Source of the DNA: S012-113 sp965368405
GTDB taxonomy: Bacteria; Bacteroidota; Bacteroidia; Cytophagales; Cyclobacteriaceae
DNA: 9,691 nt
NCBI GenBank assembly: GCA_965368405.1
Contig: CBDUMS010000106.1
Coordinates: forward strand, 1-9,691
Direction: 5' to 3'
The notes beneath the pieces are model-generated. The model saw only the letters and a list, made by a program, of their open reading frames with translations. It was not told the DNA's origin and made no database searches. The translations under genes and the position numbers were made by a program. Shown here piece by piece: positions 1 to 7,386 of this stretch (position 1 is the first letter of the stretch; each line of letters opens with the position of its first letter).

Positions 1-50
1 AGAAAAAATCTGGGTTTTAGAGTGGCCGAATTGACATCAAGTTTAAGTTA

Positions 51-1484
51 TTATTCCAGCCACTTGTTTGCTCGAGGCTTTAAATCTGTGAGGTCTTCAA
101 TTTTAATGGGTCGCTGTTCATCGATACTCTTTCTAGCCGCAATACCAATAAGTACAGCCATTGAACCATCTCGAATATCAGCAGCATGTTTCAACTCAGG
201 TTTTATTGCTAATCCTCTAAATATCTCATCAAACATAAGTTTATCACCTCCCCAGTGCCCTTTTCTAACATACGGGAACTCTAGCCTCTTGTACTCTTCA
301 AAATTGCGTTGCACTACAATTTCATGATATTTTAATTCAGATTTAGTATGCGCTGACTGATCCATCTCAATTTCGTGTAGTTTGGCCTGATCCTCTTGAA
401 CATCATCGCGCCATGGTATCCCTTCGTATGTTTCCAAGCGACCCTCCTTGCCATTGATACCAAACCGAAACCCTTCGAATGGCGAGTAGGTGGTTAGTGA
501 ATAACTAACCTGAACATTATTCGCATATTTAATTTGGACTACCATCTTATCAAAAATATCAATCTCCTCTCTGAACAGGCAGTTATCCCTTATGTAGCCA
601 TCGTATTTTTCATTAGCCACATATAACTTCATATAGGTTTCGTCCTTGGTTATATCCCAATAGAATTTACATATCTTCTTATGCTCACAGGTTCTACACT
701 TATCCCCTCGGAAAGAACTATTCTTGCCATATTTTTCCAATGCTCCATAGGCATGAACTTCAATAGGGTCAGAACCTATAAACCAGTTCAATAGGTCGAA
801 ATGATGAGCCGATTTATGCAATAAAAGGGTGCCTCCTTTTGCCCTTAAACCATGCCAGCGACGAAAGTAAGAGGCACCATGATAAGTGTTTAAGTACCAA
901 TTTAGGTCTATAGAGACCAGATCTCCTATTTCATTAGATTGGATAATTTCTTTCAGTTTTGTGAATAGTTTTCCATATCTGTAATTAAAAGCATTAATTA
1001 GTTTGCCCTTAGAGTTTCGTTGTGCGTCTATTATTATTTGGCATTTAATTTCATCAGTGGTCATTGGCTTTTCACTAACTACATTGATGTCTTTATCCAA
1101 TGCCTTGGCGATAAACTCATCGTGGGTCGAATCGACAGTAGTCACAATCAATAAATCTACATCTGCCTTATCAAGCATTTCGTCAAAATTTGTGTAAACA
1201 GGACAATCTACTCCAATGTAATCTCTTGCAAATTGAACTCTTCCGGGGTTGATATCACATAATGCTGAATACTCAACTACATCTCCATATTCATCATTAA
1301 GAAATTTACCCCAGAAAGAAATTCCTCTAATACCTGTGCCGACCATAGCTACCTTCATCTTCTTGCCGGTATTTAGCAGTACAGAGCTAAAAGCAGGTGA
1401 TAAAATCATTGACCCGGCAACAGTGGCAGTTGTTGTTTTTATAAAACCTCGTCTTGAAACCATTTTCTTATTTTTTGCTGTCAT
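51..1484 (-). CDS. TAT-exported Gfo/Idh/MocA-family oxidoreductase with Cys-rich insertion
   Basis: Predicted NAD(P)-dependent oxidoreductase of 477 residues; the substrate cannot be read from the sequence. Residues 9-16 (SRRGFIKT) match the twin-arginine consensus (Arg11, Arg12) and are followed by a hydrophobic stretch to about residue 37, so export of the folded protein by TAT is likely. The Rossmann fold starts near residue 43 with the GTGIRG nucleotide loop (49-54). The family EKP motif is at 138-140, and the catalytic-type KSAHHFD motif is at 224-230 (Lys224, His227, Asp230). An insertion carries Cys263, Cys266, Cys272 and later Cys302, which could bind a metal. The length exceeds the usual 330-400 residues because of the leader and the insertion. 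ATG at 1484 is used; Met8 is a possible alternative just before the twin arginines. It is the last gene of the cluster, 26 nt after another Gfo/Idh gene. A GH109-like glycosidase or a glucose-fructose-oxidoreductase-like role is conceivable but unproven. The family call is sure; the function is not. Confidence 0.88.
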   Translation of the reverse strand: MTAKNKKMVSRRGFIKTTTATVAGSMILSPAFSSVLLNTGKKMKVAMVGTGIRGISFWGKFLNDEYGDVVEYSALCDINPGRVQFARDYIGVDCPVYTNFDEMLDKADVDLLIVTTVDSTHDEFIAKALDKDINVVSEKPMTTDEIKCQIIIDAQRNSKGKLINAFNYRYGKLFTKLKEIIQSNEIGDLVSIDLNWYLNTYHGASYFRRWHGLRAKGGTLLLHKSAHHFDLLNWFIGSDPIEVHAYGALEKYGKNSSFRGDKCRTCEHKKICKFYWDITKDETYMKLYVANEKYDGYIRDNCLFREEIDIFDKMVVQIKYANNVQVSYSLTTYSPFEGFRFGINGKEGRLETYEGIPWRDDVQEDQAKLHEIEMDQSAHTKSELKYHEIVVQRNFEEYKRLEFPYVRKGHWGGDKLMFDEIFRGLAIKPELKHAADIRDGSMAVLIGIAARKSIDEQRPIKIEDLTDLKPRANKWLE

Positions 1485-1510
1485 CTAAATTAATTTTGAG
1501 GTAATTACTT

Positions 1511-2560
1511 CTATTCATCTAACCTGATCATAGATTTTTCATCATTACTTTTTATTACCGCCTCGATTATCTTCATTACTCGAATACCATCTGCAGCGGT
1601 TACGGGCTCTTCTGCATTATTAACTAATGCATTATAGATGCCCTCGTAATACTTCATATATTCACCCGGTATGGTAATAACCTTTTCTCTAATCTGAACA
1701 CTATCTATTTCAGTATGCAGCAACCCCTGCTCTGCTTCAGACTCTAGACCCCAGTTCCGGGCATTGGGTTTAATACCCTTCTGTAAATCCATCTCCTGGA
1801 TATCTCCTCTCGACTTAATAAAAGACCCCTTCGTTCCATTAAGCACAAAAGCAGGCAAAGGTTCTTTAACGAAGTAACTGGCTTTTAAACGAACCATAAA
1901 CCCTTGGTAAAAGAGCAAAATATCCATAAAATCGTTGACAACAGAACGCTCCCTTCTTATGGCCAATGTCCCAAAAACTTCTTCTGGCATTCCGAATAAA
2001 TGAAGAGCCTGATCGATCAAATGCGGTCCAAGGTCTAAAAGTAGTCCGCCACCGGGAGCTTGTTTTTCTTTGTGCTTTTTTGGACTTAGTTCAGGGTTAT
2101 AACGATCGTAACTGAAAGAGACATCCACCAGCTTTCCTAATTTATTGCTTTGAACAATACTCTTAACCGTTAAATAATCACTATCCCATCTTCTGTTTTG
2201 ATATACTGAAAGTAATTTTCTCTTACTTTTCGCAAGTTCTGCAAGCTCTACTGCCTCCGCCAGGGTTGTAGTAAAAGCCTTCTCAACTATTACATGCTTA
2301 TTCGCTTCTAATGCCCTCTTGGCATAGGGGTAATGCGTATAGGTAGGTGTATTAACGACTACTAGATCGATAGAATTGTCCTCAAGGATACCCTCAAAGC
2401 TATCATATCGTTTTGCAGTGGGATAATGCTTTTGAAATTCGTGATTCGATCTCTCCCATGCTCCCTTAAGTATAAAGCCAGGGTGTACGTCTATAAAGGG
2501 TGCGTGGAAAACCCTTCCTGACATACCAAATGACAATAGTGCTACATTGATTTTTTCCAT
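1511..2560 (-). CDS. Gfo/Idh/MocA-family oxidoreductase, YdgJ-like
   Basis: Predicted cytoplasmic NAD(P)-dependent sugar or polyol dehydrogenase of 349 residues with no signal peptide. It resembles E. coli YdgJ (about 345 residues, recalled from memory) along its length. Shared blocks include the Rossmann loop SFGMSGRVFHAP (10-21), the NTPTYTHYPYAKRALEA block (70-86), NRRWDSD (122-128) and the catalytic-type DLGPHLIDQ (176-184, with Asp176, His180 and Asp183). The family EKP motif reads EKA here (Glu93, Lys94, Ala95): the lysine is kept but the proline is replaced. ATG at 2560 places the Rossmann strand directly at the N-terminus, as usual. The stop is TAG. The gene sits between the PL10-CE8 pectinase gene (52 nt upstream) and a TAT-exported member of the same superfamily (26 nt downstream), so it probably acts on a sugar released from pectin. 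YdgJ-like and scyllo-inositol-type dehydrogenases differ in substrate, so none is assigned. Confidence 0.86.
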   Translation of the reverse strand: MEKINVALLSFGMSGRVFHAPFIDVHPGFILKGAWERSNHEFQKHYPTAKRYDSFEGILEDNSIDLVVVNTPTYTHYPYAKRALEANKHVIVEKAFTTTLAEAVELAELAKSKRKLLSVYQNRRWDSDYLTVKSIVQSNKLGKLVDVSFSYDRYNPELSPKKHKEKQAPGGGLLLDLGPHLIDQALHLFGMPEEVFGTLAIRRERSVVNDFMDILLFYQGFMVRLKASYFVKEPLPAFVLNGTKGSFIKSRGDIQEMDLQKGIKPNARNWGLESEAEQGLLHTEIDSVQIREKVITIPGEYMKYYEGIYNALVNNAEEPVTAADGIRVMKIIEAVIKSNDEKSMIRLDE

Positions 2561-2612
2561 GTTGAAATACTTAAGATCTACTTTTATCTACCCCAGATAT
2601 GAGAATATTTCT

Positions 2613-4637
2613 TTATTCCGGAGGCCCATCCTCAGGGTACGCTTCAATATTGAAGCCTAATATTTTATTCGATGTATATTTTTTGATCGCAGATTTTTTA
2701 AGCTGATGCGACCAACTAACTCTTTGTTCGGGCTGGTAGCCAATTCCGCTATTTTCATATTCAGCATAAAAGGTAGTGGTTTCGGCCTCTTCTTTCGACC
2801 AATTATGCCATCCTTCTGGAAGAATATGAGCGCCCATTTTACAATTTATAAATACTGTTCTGGCATAGATTCGCCATGGTCTTCCTAAGTATACCTTTGT
2901 TACGCCTTCAGCCGCGGTAAGGGTGCAGCCCTTAAATACAAAGCCATAATCAGTTCCCTTTGGGGTTGAAGCTGCCGTTATATAGGAGTCCTTCTTAGAG
3001 TGTATAATACAATTCTCGAAGAGTGCGGTTGCGTTTCCAAAAATATAATCGGTGGTTCCTTCGATAAAGCAATTGGTAAAATAGTGATGATTTTCTCCTG
3101 AAAGATAAATTGTGTCCTGATTACCGAGAATATTACAATTTGTGATGTAAGCCCTATCTCCTGTTATCGCCAAAGCTACTCCCTGACCAACCTCCCCTGC
3201 CGCATTTTCAATGGTTAAATTGCTTGCGTAAAATTCATCTCCTTCTACCAACATGGTATAGGTATGGAAGGTACTGTTTCGTCCTAGATTTATCTTATCA
3301 AAGTAATCGTTGAATGTTATGATAGTTTTTTCCTTGCTTTCGCCAATCAATGAAATTTTCGTATTCCATTCGTGAATTTTCACCTTTTCATTATAGACCC
3401 CATTTTTTATCCTGATAGTAACGCGTTGATAGGGAAATGATTTTGAGTTATTGATGGCATCTTGAATACGCGTATAATCTCCAGTACCATCCTTTGCAAC
3501 AACAATATTATATTCGTCTTTAGGTGCTTTAGTATTTCTTTGGTATTCGTTTATTTCTTTCCACTGAGGATAACGTAGTAATACTTCTTGAGGGTCTGTA
3601 GTATACCATCCATATCCTAATTTACGTTCAAGTCCAATTTCATCCAAAGAAGCTTTTTTTATGCCGTCCCGATCACAAAAAAATGGTGTGTTTGTGTCTA
3701 GATCCATAAATCGAGCCCATAATGCAGGAGCATTATCATCGTTGACAAGTTTTTTATCAATAAGTTCTCCCTTATCGTTATAAATGCGGTCTTCTCTTTT
3801 GCCGGTTATTTTTACTTTCTCGAACCAAGTTGCCGCACTATTTACACTGGTAATGATTTCAGGCGAAGGCCGATCTATTGACATAAGTAATAGTACAATA
3901 CCTGCCGACTCTTTACCACTTAGGGATGGCAGTTCATAGGCACGCGCCTTCGCAGGTTTAAGTGTATTTTCATCATATTGTGCACACCAACTGGTAAGTA
4001 TCCCATTTTGACGGTACTGAGTTTTTAAAATACACTTAACCCCTTTATCAAAAGATGTTTTAACCTGTGCCATGATTTCATCAGGTAGTGTTATCGAAAT
4101 ATTATCCGAGCCATCTATAAGCTCTTTAAACAATCTCATAATATTAACCATCGACCCGTCGTTGTAAGTTATACGAGAGTAATACCCTTTTCGAAGTGGA
4201 TAAAACTGTGGCCACCCGCCATTCTCATATTGCGCTTCAAGCAAATAATCGATTCCTTTTAGAAAGGCTGTTTTATAGCGTTGATCCTTATTGTATTTAT
4301 AACAACGTGAGAGGTAAATCATCTCCAGGTATGTGGCACCGTTGTCGGTAGTGCAATCTTTAGTCGATGGTTTAAGTGCAGTCAGCTCCGCTCGCTTGGT
4401 CTGTGTGAGCGGTTGCTGCATTTGGACATTTTTTGGCCACCCACCAATATTGCGCTGATATAGCAGGACATTTTCAGCGATTTCCTGAGCCTCTTCCGAG
4501 GCAAACCATTCATCTTCCTGCCCAAGCACAATATACTCCCAGGAATGATCAAGTACTTGTGCAGTCGATTGCTGCAATCCAAATAAAAGAAGGATTGAGG
4601 TTAGAATTGTATATCGTATGTTGTTTTGAAGGTTCAT
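2613..4637 (-). CDS. Secreted bifunctional pectate lyase (PL10) - pectin methylesterase (CE8)
   Basis: A 674-residue two-domain pectinase. Residues 1-27 form a Sec signal peptide (a hydrophobic core ILTSILLLFG, then QSTAQ, with cleavage likely near 26/27) and no lipobox. Residues about 30-365 are a PL10 pectate lyase: NIGGWPKN (63-70), TDNGATYLEM, GGWPQFYPLRKGYYSRITYNDG (140-161), KARAYELPSLSGKES (230-244, where Arg232 is the likely catalytic base by analogy with Cellvibrio Pel10A), DLDTNTPFFCDRDG (312-325) and GYGWY. A short linker near 366-375 leads to a CE8 pectin methylesterase (about 376-665). CE8 features are AKDGTGDYTRIQDAI, GNQD (Asp508), TTDYIFGNA (Asp530) and LGRPW (584-588, Arg586). 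The catalytic residues of both domains appear intact. The esterase would strip methyl groups so that the lyase can cut Ca-bridged polygalacturonate by beta-elimination, giving the unsaturated ends that the neighbouring GH105 removes. It starts 12 nt after the GH28 gene, and AGGA lies only 3 nt before the ATG. Confidence 0.95.
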   Translation of the reverse strand: MNLQNNIRYTILTSILLLFGLQQSTAQVLDHSWEYIVLGQEDEWFASEEAQEIAENVLLYQRNIGGWPKNVQMQQPLTQTKRAELTALKPSTKDCTTDNGATYLEMIYLSRCYKYNKDQRYKTAFLKGIDYLLEAQYENGGWPQFYPLRKGYYSRITYNDGSMVNIMRLFKELIDGSDNISITLPDEIMAQVKTSFDKGVKCILKTQYRQNGILTSWCAQYDENTLKPAKARAYELPSLSGKESAGIVLLLMSIDRPSPEIITSVNSAATWFEKVKITGKREDRIYNDKGELIDKKLVNDDNAPALWARFMDLDTNTPFFCDRDGIKKASLDEIGLERKLGYGWYTTDPQEVLLRYPQWKEINEYQRNTKAPKDEYNIVVAKDGTGDYTRIQDAINNSKSFPYQRVTIRIKNGVYNEKVKIHEWNTKISLIGESKEKTIITFNDYFDKINLGRNSTFHTYTMLVEGDEFYASNLTIENAAGEVGQGVALAITGDRAYITNCNILGNQDTIYLSGENHHYFTNCFIEGTTDYIFGNATALFENCIIHSKKDSYITAASTPKGTDYGFVFKGCTLTAAEGVTKVYLGRPWRIYARTVFINCKMGAHILPEGWHNWSKEEAETTTFYAEYENSGIGYQPEQRVSWSHQLKKSAIKKYTSNKILGFNIEAYPEDGPPE

Positions 4638-4640
4638 TTA

Positions 4641-4644
4641 TCCT
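4641..4644 (-). promoter_or_regulatory. Shine-Dalgarno-like AGGA before the PL10-CE8 start
   Basis: On the minus strand AGGA is followed by TAA and then the ATG at 4637, inside the 12-nt gap after the GH28 stop. The 3-nt spacing is shorter than ideal. It is the only purine-rich ribosome-binding motif seen close to a start in this window; the other starts sit in AT-rich leaders, as is common in Bacteroidota. It supports the chosen start, but may be a chance match. Confidence 0.35.
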
Positions 4645-4649
4645 AATAG

Positions 4650-6053
4650 TTAATTAGTATCAGATAGCTTCTCCCCATTTATTGCAATATTTTCTAGTAC
4701 TAGGTCGTCAACATTCTCAAAGACATTATCATTTTTGATATTGGTAAACTGACAATCTATAAATTTTACATTACTGATTGGCAACTCTTCTAAACCCATA
4801 ATCTGGAAAGCATAGTCTGCTTTTTCGCAGGTCATACGCTCCACAAAAATGTTTCGATAGGTGGTATATTTTATCGGAGCATTTTCTGTCTTCGTAGGAT
4901 AATTCTGATTGATTCTTACCGCGGCATTTGATACTTCACCTACTTTGATATCTCGCAGGTAAATATTTTCAATTATACCTCCTCTGATTTTGTTCGACTT
5001 TAATCGAAGCGCTCTTTCTAAGTTAGGACTACTCATTTCACAATTATAAGCGTAGACATTTCTTACCCCACCAGAAGTCTCACTACCGATAACTACACCC
5101 CCATGCCCGTCTTTCATTTTGCAGTTTCGAATAATCACATTCTCTGTTGGGCGACCTAATTCATAACCATCTCTATTTCTTCCCGACTTAATGGCAATAC
5201 AGTCATCTCCTGTATTAAATTCACAGCCTTCTATTAAAACATCTTTACACGCTTCAGGATCGCAACCATCGCCATTGGGAGCATTGGGACTGTATAACTT
5301 CACGTTCCGGACTATTATGTTTTCTGACAGGACAGGATGAATCATCCAACAAGGCGGACGTTTAAGGGTGACCCCTTCAATAAGAATATTCTTACAGTCA
5401 TAAGGCTGTATGAAGGAAGGTCTAATGTAATAGCCATCACCAAAAATGCGTTCTTCTGCAGGTACACCAGCCATCATCAGCTCTAATAACCGAGGACCAG
5501 AATTGGGTTCATTCTGAAATAAATCAACATCCCCCTTTTTCTTATTTTTCCAGGCCCACCAGTTTTGATATGAAGCCTGACCATCTAGAATTCCAGTGCC
5601 GGTCACTGCTATATTTTCCTGCTGATAAGCGTAGATCAAGGGTGAATAATTAAACAACTCCGAGCCTTCGAAACGAGTGCGAACATTGGGTAAAAAATCT
5701 TTTGGGTTCGTGCTAAAACGAATTATTGCTCCTTCAGAAACATGTAATTCTACATTGCTTAGTAAATGAATTGCCCCTGAAATATATTCTCCGCTTGGAA
5801 CCAAAACTCGGCCACCGCCAGCCTCGTTACAAGCTTCAATCGCCTTTCGAAAAGCCGTTGTACAAGTATCACCCTGCACAGCACCATAATCCAATATATT
5901 AAAAACTCTATCAGGAAATACAGGAGCCTTAATCCTATTGAGTATGACCTCCATATTTTTCCAGCCATCTTCGATGTCTTTATGGGTCGTATTTAGATGC
6001 TGACATGAGCCAATACTCAATATAAGGATGGATATTAGAATCAGATATTTCAT
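4650..6053 (-). CDS. Lipoprotein polygalacturonase, GH28
   Basis: Glycoside hydrolase family 28 enzyme of 467 residues that hydrolyses galacturonan by inversion. The N-terminus is a lipoprotein signal: MKYLILISILILSIGSC, with lipobox IGSC and lipidated Cys17. No acidic run follows the Cys, so surface export is not evident and the protein may face the periplasm. The parallel beta-helix begins at FPDRVFNILDYGAV (46-59). All GH28 active-site blocks are present: NGD (260-262), the GDD triad in NTGDDCIAIKSG (Asp283 and Asp284), GHG (316-318, His317) and RLK (350-352, the usual RIK site). The length suits bacterial GH28 enzymes. Exo or endo action, or rhamnogalacturonan specificity, cannot be decided from the motifs; bacterial enzymes of this type are often exo-acting on oligogalacturonides. 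ATG at 6053 lies 4 nt after the GH105 stop, implying co-transcription and probably translational coupling. It would supply galacturonate to UxaC and UxaB. Confidence 0.95.
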   Translation of the reverse strand: MKYLILISILILSIGSCQHLNTTHKDIEDGWKNMEVILNRIKAPVFPDRVFNILDYGAVQGDTCTTAFRKAIEACNEAGGGRVLVPSGEYISGAIHLLSNVELHVSEGAIIRFSTNPKDFLPNVRTRFEGSELFNYSPLIYAYQQENIAVTGTGILDGQASYQNWWAWKNKKKGDVDLFQNEPNSGPRLLELMMAGVPAEERIFGDGYYIRPSFIQPYDCKNILIEGVTLKRPPCWMIHPVLSENIIVRNVKLYSPNAPNGDGCDPEACKDVLIEGCEFNTGDDCIAIKSGRNRDGYELGRPTENVIIRNCKMKDGHGGVVIGSETSGGVRNVYAYNCEMSSPNLERALRLKSNKIRGGIIENIYLRDIKVGEVSNAAVRINQNYPTKTENAPIKYTTYRNIFVERMTCEKADYAFQIMGLEELPISNVKFIDCQFTNIKNDNVFENVDDLVLENIAINGEKLSDTN

Positions 6054-6057
6054 AAGT

Positions 6058-7290
6058 TTATCTATCTAATTCTAATGCCGCCATTATAAATGGGCCGGTC
6101 CCTTTGGGGTCATTATCCTGCCGCCGCTCATTTACATAGTATTCATAAGAACCATCCCGGTATGGGTTACCGCCCAACCCAGCCACAGCACATACATCAG
6201 TTAGATGGATTTCACCATCCTCATCTACCTTAATCAATAAATTTGTTAAGCCATCAAATGCTTTATTAGCAACATCCAAGTACGTAGCTGGCAAATACCC
6301 TTTTTTGGCTCCTTTTGCAAGGGCATAGGCAAACATAGAAGAGCCTGAAGCTTCGAGGTAGTTACCCTCTCTATCCCCCATATCAGTTACCTGATACCAT
6401 AACCCCGATTCATCCTGAACGCTGGTCAGGGCAATGGCAAGTTGATTTAAATAATCGATTAAGAGTTCTCGCTTAGGATGGTCTTCAGGGAAGTAATCAA
6501 GAACATCGACCAATGCCATCGCATACCAACCCATAGCTCTTGACCAAAAATTGGGTGAAGTACCCGTTTCTTTATTTGCCCAATCCATTTCTTTGCTCTC
6601 ATCCCAGCCATGGTAAAGTAACCCTGTAGCCTCATCTCGTGCATGTGTATTCATCTGTATAAACTGATTGGCTACATCATCTATCCCCTTTCCGTCTTCA
6701 AAAATTACTGTGTATTGTGCATAGAAAGGCGAACCCATGTACAAGCCATCTAGCCACATTTGGTTAGGATATCTTTTTTTATGCCAAAATCCACCAACGG
6801 TAGTTCTAGGCTGCTCCGCTAATTGCTTTCTAAGTGTATTCATCGCGTTCAGGTAGCGTGGATCCTCGTTTGTAGCGTACAGGTCGAAAAGAATTTTACC
6901 TGCATTGATCATATCAATATTATAGTTACTGAATTTATAGGTGGCAATATTACCGGTGCTGTCAATCAAAAGATCGGCATAATCTTTAACGTAGTCGTAG
7001 TATTTAATTTCACCGGTACTTTTATACAGCTTTTCAAAGGATAATAAGACCAGACCATGTACATAGTCCCACTTCATATCTGTTCTATTATCGATTTGAT
7101 ACGCTTCGGGGTGTCTTTTCATGATAGAAAGTGCCATTCTTTCCGACCATTTTAAGCTATCTGAAATCTTCATTCCCGAAAATGATTCTACGTTAGATTC
7201 ATCGGTTTGCTGATTGGAACAAGAATTAAATGCTATCAGTACAAGCATCCCAATTACTCCTATAAGTACAAATTTTATTCTGTCTTTCAT
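6058..7290 (-). CDS. Lipoprotein unsaturated galacturonyl/rhamnogalacturonyl hydrolase, GH105
   Basis: A 410-residue GH105 enzyme that removes the 4,5-unsaturated uronic acid from the non-reducing end of oligosaccharides made by pectate or rhamnogalacturonan lyases. The released residue rearranges to 5-keto-4-deoxyuronate, which feeds the KduI/KduD route. Residues 1-24 are a lipoprotein signal ending FNSC (Cys24), so the enzyme is probably membrane-anchored in the periplasm. An alpha6/alpha6 barrel fills the rest. Family signatures are MWLDGLYMGSPFYAQY (178-193, where Asp181 matches the YteR catalytic Asp), YHGWDES (226-232, His227), FWSRAMGWYAMAL (248-260) and EASGSSMFAYALAKG (313-327). Only the N-terminal leader makes it longer than B. 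subtilis YteR (about 373 residues). The substrate is more likely unsaturated galacturonan than rhamnogalacturonan, given the linked PL10 and GH28, but the fold alone does not decide. It is the first gene after the structured 147-bp intergenic region, so it may head its own transcription unit. Confidence 0.93.
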   Translation of the reverse strand: MKDRIKFVLIGVIGMLVLIAFNSCSNQQTDESNVESFSGMKISDSLKWSERMALSIMKRHPEAYQIDNRTDMKWDYVHGLVLLSFEKLYKSTGEIKYYDYVKDYADLLIDSTGNIATYKFSNYNIDMINAGKILFDLYATNEDPRYLNAMNTLRKQLAEQPRTTVGGFWHKKRYPNQMWLDGLYMGSPFYAQYTVIFEDGKGIDDVANQFIQMNTHARDEATGLLYHGWDESKEMDWANKETGTSPNFWSRAMGWYAMALVDVLDYFPEDHPKRELLIDYLNQLAIALTSVQDESGLWYQVTDMGDREGNYLEASGSSMFAYALAKGAKKGYLPATYLDVANKAFDGLTNLLIKVDEDGEIHLTDVCAVAGLGGNPYRDGSYEYYVNERRQDNDPKGTGPFIMAALELDR

Positions 7291-7341
7291 TTTACTATAG
7301 TCTATATCTAAAATCAGAAGTTTAAGCTAGTGATAACTTAA

Positions 7342-7380
7342 GCGAAGATTACCGCACCCTGAACGGGCACGGAATCTTGC
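7342..7380 (-). other. Long RNA hairpin in the uxaB-GH105 intergenic region
   Basis: Read on the minus strand, CCGTGCCC (7372-7365), loop GTTCA and GGGTGCGG (7359-7352) form eight pairs, two of them G-U wobbles. AAGATT (7378-7373) with AATCTT (7350-7345) adds six pairs past a one-base bulge, and an outer GC (7380-7379) adds two more past another bulge. On the plus strand the two wobble positions become C-A mismatches, so the structure favours RNA made in the operon direction. No U-tract follows, so it is not a standard intrinsic terminator. It may be an attenuator, a processing or stability element, or a copy of a dispersed palindromic repeat. Confidence 0.6.
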
Positions 7381-7386
7381 TCAAAC

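Noticed and set aside
1..50. A terminator or gene start in the left-edge 50 bases, which on the minus strand end in a T-rich run.
   Set aside because: No GC-rich stem precedes the T-run, and the only ATG (ATGTCAATT) opens a frame that stops after six codons. The flank is too short to judge.
22..327. Plus-strand open frame of 101 codons, and similar short plus-strand frames elsewhere (e.g. 1003-1197, 1249-1488, 2706-2888, 6823-7044, 8125-8307).
   Set aside because: Each lies opposite a well-supported minus-strand gene, has low-complexity composition typical of antisense shadows and shows no recognisable domain.
51..1484. Assignment of the TAT-exported protein as a GH109 alpha-N-acetylgalactosaminidase.
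   Set aside because: The TAT leader and Rossmann fold are shared, but the Cys-rich insertion and pectin context do not specifically support GH109. Only the superfamily is safe.
4382..4582. A 66-codon minus-strand frame overlapping the start of the PL10-CE8 gene.
   Set aside because: It lies wholly inside the PL10 coding region in another frame and has no domain or independent start signal.
7342..7380. Intrinsic terminator after uxaB.
   Set aside because: The hairpin is strong, but neither side has the U-tract expected immediately 3' of a terminator stem.
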